DNA of 64,000 nucleotides, taken from NCBI GenBank assembly GCA_934130005.1, contig CAKOXD010000005.1, positions 1 through 64,000 on the forward strand. Reading direction: 5' to 3'. Below the pieces are notes generated by a model. That model saw nothing but the letters and a program-made list of their open reading frames with translations, did not search any database and had not been told where the DNA came from. The stretch's first letter is position 1; every line of letters begins with the position of its first letter. The stretch is from an uncultured Bacilli bacterium. Its GTDB lineage: Bacteria; Bacillota_I; Bacilli_A; RF39; UBA660. Positions 16,828-24,145 of this stretch are shown in pieces. The position numbers and the translations under genes are program-made.

Positions 16828-17718
16828 TTATTTTATCCTTTCTTTTATTATATCATTTTCTTTTAAATTTCCAAGTAGTATTGTAGAATTTATATCATGT
16901 TTTTTTATATTTTCTTTTATTTTTTTTTCATCATAATTAGCATAACAATATTTACAATAATGCATGCATGAGTTATATGCTCCTATATCTACCATTTCAA
17001 CGCAATGACATTTTTGCATTTTTCTAGCTTTCCATTCTTTTTTATATATTTTACCTGTTAATTTATAAACTAGTTCATGGGATAAACATTCATTTTTAAT
17101 AAAACCATATTCGGTTAAGTTTCTATCTTCAAAACATGTTTGAACTGTCATATTATTTTTTTTAGCACTTTTACTAAATTTTTCTCCTATGATTTTTAAA
17201 TCTTCTTCTGTTAATTTTTTAGGATCTATTATTTTTATATTATTTCTTACATTTTTATAATCATCTAAAAATGACACAATAATCTTTTCTACAAATCCAT
17301 TTAATAAACTACATAGTTTATCAAATGATTTTATATGATATTCTAATGTATATTTATCATTTATAAAAATCGGATCATATCTTACATATATATTTTCTTT
17401 TCCAATTATTTTTGATATTTTTTTTATTGATTCTATTATTATACCTTTTGGTGGTACATGTGGTTCTATGTCTTTTTTATATGGAGTTAATGTTACATGA
17501 AATATTATTGGTTTATTTATTTTATTTAGTTTTTTTATACTTGGTAATGGATTTTTAGTACAAAAAACTATCAAATCTACATTTTCTAAATATATTCTAT
17601 TAACTAAATTGGGATTAAAAGGATTTCTAACGTCAAAAAATCCTTGTTCTATTCTTTTCATAAACCAATTCCAATAGAATGCTACTATATCTGTTCTACC
17701 ACTAACATTTAGTATCAT
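16828..17718 (-). CDS. DUF1848 family putative Fe-S protein
   Basis: A 296-residue protein of the DUF1848 family. The N-terminus MILNVSGRTDIVAFYWNWF is characteristic, followed by a TIM-barrel-like pattern (IVFCTKNPLP, IFHVTLTPY, YVRYDPIF, IIVSFLDDY). The C-terminal part has a cysteine cluster (KCHCVEMVDIGAYNSCMHYCKYCYANY, residues near 235-260), which suggests an Fe-S cluster. The family is regarded as related to radical-SAM or spore-photoproduct-lyase-like enzymes, but the reaction is not known. It overlaps the upstream acetyltransferase gene by 17 nt or so. Start ATG follows AAGGAAA. Confidence 0.82.
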   Translation of the reverse strand: MILNVSGRTDIVAFYWNWFMKRIEQGFFDVRNPFNPNLVNRIYLENVDLIVFCTKNPLPSIKKLNKINKPIIFHVTLTPYKKDIEPHVPPKGIIIESIKKISKIIGKENIYVRYDPIFINDKYTLEYHIKSFDKLCSLLNGFVEKIIVSFLDDYKNVRNNIKIIDPKKLTEEDLKIIGEKFSKSAKKNNMTVQTCFEDRNLTEYGFIKNECLSHELVYKLTGKIYKKEWKARKMQKCHCVEMVDIGAYNSCMHYCKYCYANYDEKKIKENIKKHDINSTILLGNLKENDIIKERIK

Positions 17719-18268
17719 TTGTTTTTTCCTTAAATTTTGAATAAATTAATAAATCTTGAATATTTCCTTCTTTATCTTTATATCTATCCTTTAAACATGC
17801 TTCTTTTTTCATTCCAACTTTTTGTGCTACTTTAATACTTGCTATATTTTTACTTGGAATTATAACTTCTACAACATTATATTCTAAATTGCTTAATAAA
17901 TAATTAATTACTTTTTTTATAGCTTCTGTCATTATTCCGTTGTTAAAATATTTGCTTGATAGGCTATATCCTAATTCTATACAATTATATTTATAGGTTT
18001 TTATACCACTTATTACTCCTATTACTTGATGATTTTCTTTATACTCAATAACCCATTGTAATTCACCTTTTTCATATTTTTGTTTCCAATATGTTATAAA
18101 TTTCAAAGTTTCTTCTTTAGTTGTTTGAGTTTTAAATGTTAAATATTTAGTAGTAACAGGATCACTTCCCCAGTTATTAAATAAATCATCTACATCTTCT
18201 TCTTTTACTTTTCTAAGTATTAATCTATCAGTTTCTAATAACATTGTTTCATCAAATTTTTTATTCAT
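17702..18268 (-). CDS. GNAT acetyltransferase, RimJ/RimL type
   Basis: A 188-residue acyl-CoA N-acetyltransferase of the Acetyltransf_3 kind. ETDRLILRKVKEEDVDDLF opens the domain, and the acetyl-CoA loop is SLSSKYFNNGIMTEAIKKVI near residue 110, followed by NIASIKVAQKVGM. Substrate is unknown; relatives acetylate ribosomal protein N-termini, antibiotics or small molecules. The ATG at 18268 lies behind AGGGTGGTAAGT; a GTG nine bases upstream belongs to that site. It overlaps the DUF1848 gene downstream. Confidence 0.88.
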   Translation of the reverse strand: MNKKFDETMLLETDRLILRKVKEEDVDDLFNNWGSDPVTTKYLTFKTQTTKEETLKFITYWKQKYEKGELQWVIEYKENHQVIGVISGIKTYKYNCIELGYSLSSKYFNNGIMTEAIKKVINYLLSNLEYNVVEVIIPSKNIASIKVAQKVGMKKEACLKDRYKDKEGNIQDLLIYSKFKEKTNDTKC

Positions 18269-18311
18269 ACTTACCACCCTTTTTAACTAAACTAACAAAT
18301 AATTTACTAAT

Positions 18312-18788
18312 TTATTTATTATTAAAAATGAATACATCCTCTATTCCATCATTTTTAGTTATATAATTACCATTTGTATATTCTGATATAATATTCTTCC
18401 AAAATGAATATGCAATAGGATTATTTTCCATTGGTTGAACTTCCCAATCGCCCTTAAATTTTTCAAATATTTCATATGCAACTTTTTTACCAATATGATT
18501 TCTTCTGAATCTTGGCATTATTAGGAACTCGGCAATGCATTTACCGTTTTTATTAAATTTTAAATTCTCGTTTACCATAACCATTCCTACATAGGCATTT
18601 CCGCTTTTAATAAAATATGCATTTCTATCTTTATCGGTAAAATAATTATCAAACCATCTATATTCAAATATGCAATCTTCATTTATATCATTATCAATAT
18701 ATTGTGAACCATCATATAATGCATATTGCAATAATTTATATAATTTTTCTTTTTCTTCTTGTTTTACATCAATTATTTTATAATTCAT
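18312..18788 (-). CDS. GNAT acetyltransferase
   Basis: A 158-residue GNAT protein. Start is set at 18788 by AGGTGATTAAA before MNYKIID; an upstream in-frame ATG at 18827 has no ribosome site and codes an unlikely extension. The acetyl-CoA signature is IMPRFRRNHIGKKVAYEIF near residue 95, and PMENNPIAYSFWKNII near 130 matches the typical C-terminal element. It may acetylate an amino acid or small metabolite; the substrate cannot be told. First gene of the probable GNAT-GNAT-DUF1848 group. Confidence 0.85.
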   Translation of the reverse strand: MNYKIIDVKQEEKEKLYKLLQYALYDGSQYIDNDINEDCIFEYRWFDNYFTDKDRNAYFIKSGNAYVGMVMVNENLKFNKNGKCIAEFLIMPRFRRNHIGKKVAYEIFEKFKGDWEVQPMENNPIAYSFWKNIISEYTNGNYITKNDGIEDVFIFNNK

Positions 18789-18827
18789 TTTAATCACCTT
18801 TAATAAAAATAAAATTTCTATAAACAT

Positions 18828-19158
18828 TATACTATTTTTCTAAATAATAAACAATTTTATTACTCATAAAAAAATCATTTCCATATATAACATTAAAAAC
18901 ATTTTTTTATATTCTAAATTGTTTTATTTTTTATCTAATATTCTATAATATCTATATATCAAGTATTCTTCAGTTTTTTTATAGTAATTAACTTAAATAA
19001 ATCATAAAGTTATTGATTTTTCCTGTAAAAAAGAGTATTATATATGACAATTTTAGTTAAAAAAATTAATGATGAAAAATGTATTAAATGAAAATGATAC
19101 TACCACAAAATAATAATATTTTAGAACATCAATAATTTTATAAAGGAGAAATTAGAAA
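18828..19158. other. Intergenic region upstream of the TPR gene
   Basis: About 330 nt without a gene between divergent transcripts. It is extremely AT-rich. The only element I can support is the promoter at 19013-19041. A 14-codon ORF opening at 19044 is not credible. Confidence 0.5.
19013..19041 (+). promoter_or_regulatory. Putative SigA promoter of the TPR gene
   Basis: TTGATT (19013-19018), 17-nt spacer, TATTAT (19036-19041). It lies 117 nt before the ATG at 19159, leaving a long leader in which no clear structure is seen. Confidence 0.45.
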
Positions 19159-21735
19159 ATGATAAATGAAGAAAATTTAAATAAGATGTATAATGGTTTA
19201 ATAGATGAAAAAGAATTAACAACAAAAGAATTGAATAATTACGGTTTTAATTCAAAAGATTTAACTGATTTAATTAATGATGGGGTTCTAGAAAGAGTTA
19301 AGAGAGGATACTATTCGTTTTTGTCTATAGACGATTTGTTCTATTATGGAAAAAAGCTTATTGCTTCAAAAGAATATGATAAAGCAACTGTATGCTTTAA
19401 AAAGTGTTATGAGTTAGATTCAAATCATTTAGGTGCTTGCTTTCAATTATTTTTAAGAGCTATTCAATCTAAAGAATATTCAAAAGCATTTACTTACTTT
19501 GACCGCTTTTATAATAGTAATAATAAATATTATAATAATGATAGTAATTTCTATTTATATTTACTCAGTATGATAACAGATATTCCTGAAAAATATATAG
19601 AAATTGCTAAAAATTTGCAATTAGAAGATATTAGAGTTGATTTTAATGATAAACGTTTTAAGGATGTTTATTTTCAAAATAAAGTTAGAATATCTGCATT
19701 AAATCAAAGTTTTATTTTTGCTTTTAAACAACTTAATGAATTAATTAAACAAAATGGAAAATTAAGTAGCCAAGATATTGTTATAAATACATTATTATTT
19801 CAAGCAATAAAAATACAAACTGATGAAAAAAATAAAATAAATAATTTAATTAGGGAAAAAAAATATAAAGAAATTATATTTTATTTAAAAGAAGTACAAA
19901 AAAAACACAATTTAAGTGTTAAAAATGAATATATATTACTTCTAGCAAGAGAAATTTCTAAATTAGAAGAAACAGGGATTATTCCAAAAAAAGAAGTTAT
20001 TTCTACAAAAAAATTATTTGAAGCTGTAAATGGCAAAAATTTTGAACTTGCTTTATCTTTAAGTAAAGATTACATTGAAAAAAATAATATAGATCCAGAC
20101 GATAATGCTATATTTATGTTGCTTAAAGATATAACAGAATTAATAAAATTTAAAACTAATAAATCTAAGGAACAACCGATAGTAACATCAACTGTAAAAA
20201 ATATTGAACCTGTTACTACTATTGATACTACTAATAATATAACTTTTCAAGTAAATTCTACTCCTATAACAAGTAATATAACTTTTGCTACAGTAGTTGG
20301 TTATTTAATGCAACAAGATCTTGATAATTCATTTAAATCATTAAAAGAATATTTAAGTATTATTAATAAAAGCGAATGGGAATTTTTAATCATTGATTTA
20401 ATTAAAATAAGTTTAATAGAAAAAGATATAGCTTTCTCAAAACCAATGATAACTTTAACTTATTTAAGTAAAGAAAAATTTACATTTGATATTTCAGAAT
20501 ATATTCAAGATTTTTATGAAACATTAGCTCAAAATAGATTTACAGAAGCAAGAATATATTTAGATATTATTTCAAATTCAAATAAACTATGTCAAAGTTG
20601 TATTCTTACCGATAACTTAGAGCAAGTATTAAATACTACAGAAAAAATGTTAAATTATAAAAATAATAATGAGAATTTAAATAATGTTAATTTCTCTATA
20701 AAATCATTAGAAAAAGAAACAACAATTTATATGCCTACTCAGCAACAAACAATTGAGAGAACTATACAATCTTCAATTTCAAATACATCTATGCATACTG
20801 ATGAAGAAATCATTGATACATCTGATGAAAAAACAATGGATAGTAATACTTTAACAAAAAAAGTAATTTCAAAGCCAATAATTATTGATTATGATGATTC
20901 AGAATTTATCAAGGGAAAATTAAATGAATTGTATGAAAAAGGTGTTATTTTATTAAGACCAATGGATGATAACAGAATAAATGAAATACATAATATAGTA
21001 AAAGATATTCCAGATGTGGTTTCATTTAGTATTGGTTCAGATTATAATAGACAAGTTGTTTTAAGATTTAAACCAGTTTTAAATGAATATATTAATTTTT
21101 CATCAATAGCAAAAGAAGGTAATAAAGCTTACAACAATGGTCAATATGATGATTGTATAGAATTATATAAAAAACTACTAAAAGTTGGAGATCCTAAATC
21201 ATGGATATATGCTAAATTAGGATTAGCACATATGAAAAAAAATGATAAAAAAACAGCAATAGATTACTTAACAATTGCTACTGAACTTTCTAAGGAAGAA
21301 CAAAATGGTCGTGACTTTACTGAATTAATTGCATCTTTAAAAGGGTTGATAAGTCCCCAAGATAAAAAACCAAGAGTTAAAATGACAATAGATGATTTTG
21401 ATAATGATACTGAAAATTATTATGGAATAGAAAGTATAAATAAACTTGCAGAATTAATAAGTTCTGGTATAAATATTGACGATGCTTGTGTTACTTTAGA
21501 ATTGAATGATGAACAAAAAGCAATATCACTTTTAATTTTGGCAAGAGAAAATTATACACAAGAGAATTATACAGCAGGTGACAAATATTTAAAAAAAGTA
21601 GAGAAAATGAAAGATAAAACTAAATTTGTAATTTCACTATTTGAAGAAATACGAAAAAACAAAAGATTTTATAAAAATAGAGTTGATGAAAATCACAAAC
21701 CGTTATTTTTAACCTTAAAATATAAAAATAATTAA
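19159..21735 (+). CDS. Winged-helix (AbiEi-N-like) and TPR repeat protein
   Basis: An 858-residue cytoplasmic protein. Residues 1-52 look like the N-terminal winged helix of AbiEi-type antitoxins: LTTKELNNYGFNSKDLTDLI followed by the wing GVLERVKRGYYSF. The rest is built from helical repeats; clear TPR units are at about 60-120 (YGKKLIASKEYDKATVCFKK) and 655-720 (GNKAYNNGQYDDCIELYKKL), with a Ser/Thr-rich linker at about 340-375 and another near 545-580. It has no nuclease or nucleotidyltransferase domain and no AbiEii-like toxin neighbour. AAAGGAG precedes the ATG. Could be a DNA-binding sensor or scaffold. The domain calls are by eye. Confidence 0.75.
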   Translation: MINEENLNKMYNGLIDEKELTTKELNNYGFNSKDLTDLINDGVLERVKRGYYSFLSIDDLFYYGKKLIASKEYDKATVCFKKCYELDSNHLGACFQLFLRAIQSKEYSKAFTYFDRFYNSNNKYYNNDSNFYLYLLSMITDIPEKYIEIAKNLQLEDIRVDFNDKRFKDVYFQNKVRISALNQSFIFAFKQLNELIKQNGKLSSQDIVINTLLFQAIKIQTDEKNKINNLIREKKYKEIIFYLKEVQKKHNLSVKNEYILLLAREISKLEETGIIPKKEVISTKKLFEAVNGKNFELALSLSKDYIEKNNIDPDDNAIFMLLKDITELIKFKTNKSKEQPIVTSTVKNIEPVTTIDTTNNITFQVNSTPITSNITFATVVGYLMQQDLDNSFKSLKEYLSIINKSEWEFLIIDLIKISLIEKDIAFSKPMITLTYLSKEKFTFDISEYIQDFYETLAQNRFTEARIYLDIISNSNKLCQSCILTDNLEQVLNTTEKMLNYKNNNENLNNVNFSIKSLEKETTIYMPTQQQTIERTIQSSISNTSMHTDEEIIDTSDEKTMDSNTLTKKVISKPIIIDYDDSEFIKGKLNELYEKGVILLRPMDDNRINEIHNIVKDIPDVVSFSIGSDYNRQVVLRFKPVLNEYINFSSIAKEGNKAYNNGQYDDCIELYKKLLKVGDPKSWIYAKLGLAHMKKNDKKTAIDYLTIATELSKEEQNGRDFTELIASLKGLISPQDKKPRVKMTIDDFDNDTENYYGIESINKLAELISSGINIDDACVTLELNDEQKAISLLILARENYTQENYTAGDKYLKKVEKMKDKTKFVISLFEEIRKNKRFYKNRVDENHKPLFLTLKYKNN

Positions 21736-21764
21736 AAAAGCAAAGAAAAATTTCTTTGTTTTTT
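21736..21764 (+). terminator. Terminator of the TPR gene
   Basis: CAAAGAAA (21741-21748) pairs with TTTCTTTG (21751-21758), then TTTTTT. Directly after the stop codon. Confidence 0.75.
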
Positions 21765-21819
21765 ATATTTCAAAATTAAAAAGAAAAGTTAACAAAAAAA
21801 TATATATAATATTATATAC

Positions 21820-21904
21820 AATTATTGCGTTATTTTTTATTAGTAAGTGATTTTATATCATTTAGAAAATAACATAGTTGCAGATGTATAACTATCGTTT
21901 TTTT
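21820..21904 (+). ncRNA. Possible small structured RNA
   Basis: Between two genes there is a nested stem, GTTATTTT (21829-21836) with AAAATAAC (21866-21873), and inside it AAGTGAT (21845-21851) with ATCATTT (21857-21863). A second hairpin follows, ATAGTT (21874-21879) with AACTAT (21890-21895), and then seven T. This looks like a short transcript ending in a weak terminator. AT-rich DNA makes chance pairing common, so confidence is low. Confidence 0.25.
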
Positions 21905-21968
21905 CTTGAAAGTTATATTCATAAATTTATATTTCTATACTATTTTTATAAAATATTTCTTATTAATT

Positions 21969-23000
21969 TTACATTTCTCCTCTAAAATTGTATAGTTTTT
22001 TTATCAATTTTGGATTATATTCTGGTTGTGTTAGATCAGTATTTTTATCATCAGCAATTTTCTTGGACAAAAAGTACATTTGCAATATAAGATAATATTC
22101 TTTCCAAAAATAATTTTCTTCTATATCTTCAGTATTAAAAATCAATATATTAGAATATTCTTGATTTATTAGTTTTATTAATATATTATCCAATTCTTTT
22201 CTTTGATGACATAAATATACAATATAACTATTAGGATATTGAAATAATAAATTACTTCTTCCATGACAAAATGAACCTTTATCGTGAATTACTGATGATG
22301 TTAACCCAGCTTCTGTTAAATTAGATTCTAACACACTTGCAGAAGATTTTGTTTCATATCCACTTATTATTTGAATTAGTGATGTATCTTTAAAATTAAC
22401 ATTCAATCTATCTATTTTCTCACTACCTCTTAATAACAGTTCTTTTATTTTATCATTCATTTTTTTTATTTCACTTGAGTCTAATTCAAGATTTAATGAA
22501 GTAGTAGAATCAAGAAGTAATGATATTGGACCTAAACTAGCAGCTAATGATATAAAACTTTTCTCTTTATCATATAATTCGTTTCCCCAAGATATTATTT
22601 CATAATCTGATTCTTTCATTTTTTCTGTAAGTAAATATTTATTACCTTTAAAATCTAATAGTGCCTCATCAATTCCATTTGTATTTCCACTTGCAGAAAT
22701 AACTATTAAATTAGAAAACATTTTTCTATTTACTTTATAAAAGTAATCTCTTGGTTCAATTACCTCACAAATTATTCCTTTTAATCCTAATCTCTCAATA
22801 ATTAATTGTAAATAATATGCAATAACTTTAGAGCCACCAGTTGCCATAATTAATGTTGGTTCATTATCTATAGTTAATTCATATAGCATTTCTCTTATAT
22901 CATTGTATTTACCTAAATATGGATCATTAACCTGCATTATTCTTTCTCCTAATTTAGAAAAGTTTAATTCTGTAGGTTCAGTATATGTATGCTTAATCAT
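21969..23000 (-). CDS. Double-SIS sugar-isomerase-like protein
   Basis: A 343-residue protein with two SIS domains of the phosphosugar isomerase/binding family. First domain: TLIMATGGSKVIAYYLQLI (near 50) and NLIVISASGNTNGIDEA (near 97). Second: ISGYETKSSASVLESNLTEAG followed by HDKGSFCHGRSNLL (near 240), where Glu and His-Gly resemble the active site of GlmS- or FrlB-like isomerases/deglycases. No glutaminase domain. Substrate unknown. A GTG 9 nt upstream is inside the AGGTG site; ATG at 23000 is used. The upstream region holds a DNA repeat also found before the XRE gene (see 23227 and 23981). Confidence 0.8.
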   Translation of the reverse strand: MIKHTYTEPTELNFSKLGERIMQVNDPYLGKYNDIREMLYELTIDNEPTLIMATGGSKVIAYYLQLIIERLGLKGIICEVIEPRDYFYKVNRKMFSNLIVISASGNTNGIDEALLDFKGNKYLLTEKMKESDYEIISWGNELYDKEKSFISLAASLGPISLLLDSTTSLNLELDSSEIKKMNDKIKELLLRGSEKIDRLNVNFKDTSLIQIISGYETKSSASVLESNLTEAGLTSSVIHDKGSFCHGRSNLLFQYPNSYIVYLCHQRKELDNILIKLINQEYSNILIFNTEDIEENYFWKEYYLILQMYFLSKKIADDKNTDLTQPEYNPKLIKKLYNFRGEM

Positions 23001-23346
23001 TATAAACACCTCTTTCTTTCTAATTACATATTAGCAAAAGAAGAGGTAATATATATGTCAGTTATAAAAATTTTTTTAACTATTTTATTTGGAAAATTAA
23101 ATAAATTTTTATTCTTATGTTTATTTAACCTGCTGTTATAAATCTTTTAAATAAATTTGATAATATCATTATTTTCTATTTTATTCAATGTATCAACTAT
23201 ATTTGAATTTTGATAAAAAAACAAATACCATTACAGTAGTAAAGAATCTCTAAAAATATTGCAATACTTTAGATACCTTCTTTCAACGTATTTGATAAAG
23301 TATTTAGAAATGTATCTAAATTTACCATATAAATATTATTTAATTT
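23001..23346. other. Intergenic region between SIS and XRE genes
   Basis: About 345 nt without a gene. It contains repeat copy 1 (23227-23319). Nothing else is supported; no credible small ORF was found. Confidence 0.5.
23227..23319. repeat. Imperfect repeat, copy 1 (upstream of the SIS gene)
   Basis: Shares a series of blocks with copy 2 (23981-24092): ACCAT..., AGTAA-GAATCTCT, ATTGCAATA, GGATACCTT-like and ATGTATCTAA. Inside, TTAGATAC (23269-23276) and GTATCTAA (23312-23319) form an 8-nt inverted repeat 35 nt apart. It lies 227-319 nt upstream of the SIS start and downstream of the XRE gene. Confidence 0.55.
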
Positions 23347-23859
23347 CTATTTTCTTTTTATAAATATAATTCCTAATATTATAGTAATTACAATAGTCAT
23401 TAAGGGTGCTATCTTAAAATATATCCATTCAAATGAATGCCATAATGTACCGATAACAGACCATTCAGGATTACTATAATCCCAAGTTTGATATGGACTT
23501 CCTAATACTGCTAATAAAATAAATAATAAAATTAAACACACATCAGCAATTATTAATTTATTAACTATCATTTTTCTTTTTTGTTTTTGATTAATTGATA
23601 ATTGTTCATTAATAACCTCTAACTTTTCAGATATTACTTTTAAGTCATTTTTTTCTTTTTCAACAATATTTTCTCCAAGAATTGTACTAACTGGAGTATC
23701 AAACACCTCTGATATAGATATTAGCATTTCAGCATCTGGCACTGATAACCCTTGCTCCCATTTTGAAATAGTTTGTCTAACAACATTTAATTTAATGCTT
23801 AATTCTTCCTGAGAAAGTCCCTTATCTTTTCTTAATGTTTTTAGATTGTCTTTTAACAT
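23347..23859 (-). CDS. XRE-family regulator with two membrane segments
   Basis: A 170-residue protein. Residues 1-65 form a Cro/C1-type helix-turn-helix (LKTLRKDKGLSQEELSIKLN, VVRQTISKWEQGLSVPD), residues 70-95 are a charged helical linker, and two hydrophobic segments lie at about 98-120 and 148-167. Membrane-tethered XRE regulators of this layout are common in Bacillota and often control adjacent genes. The same DNA repeat precedes this gene and the SIS gene, which suggests a shared operator and autoregulation, but this is inference. ATG after AAAGGAGAAAATT. Confidence 0.87.
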   Translation of the reverse strand: MLKDNLKTLRKDKGLSQEELSIKLNVVRQTISKWEQGLSVPDAEMLISISEVFDTPVSTILGENIVEKEKNDLKVISEKLEVINEQLSINQKQKRKMIVNKLIIADVCLILLFILLAVLGSPYQTWDYSNPEWSVIGTLWHSFEWIYFKIAPLMTIVITIILGIIFIKRK

Positions 23860-23980
23860 AATAATTTTCTCCTTTCATCAAGTTCAGTTTATTATAAATT
23901 ATCCGTTGCTACAAGCAATACATTTTAACATATAAACAAATTACTATTTATCTTTCTTATTAATTATATCATATTTTATA

Positions 23981-24092
23981 ACACCATAACTATTGCAATA
24001 GTAAGGAATCTCTGATTGCATTGCAATAATATATTTTTTATTATTTTTTTCTTCTTGGATACCTTTTTACAATATATTAATAATGTATCTAA
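23981..24092. repeat. Imperfect repeat, copy 2 (upstream of the XRE gene)
   Basis: Diverged partner of copy 1. Blocks: ACCATAACTATTGCAATAG, TAAGGAATCTCT, ATTGCAATAATAT, TTGGATACCTTT and AATGTATCTAA. TTGGATAC (24055-24062) and GTATCTAA (24085-24092) form the same near-palindromic pair as in copy 1, here 22 nt apart. It is 122-233 nt upstream of the XRE start. Confidence 0.55.
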
Positions 24093-24115
24093 TTAGAATT
24101 ATTTGATTTTTATAT

Positions 24116-24144
24116 AGAAAAAAGCCTTTAAATAAAGACTTTTA
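24116..24144 (-). terminator. secA terminator
   Basis: On the minus strand AAAAG-T-CTTTA, short loop, TAAAG-G-CTTTT and a run of T, right behind the secA stop at 24146. Confidence 0.7.
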
Positions 24145-24145
24145 A

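Noticed and set aside
23227..24092. The two repeats as a CRISPR array or insertion-sequence ends.
   Set aside because: Only two diverged copies, no regular spacers, no transposase between them; the gene between is a regulator.
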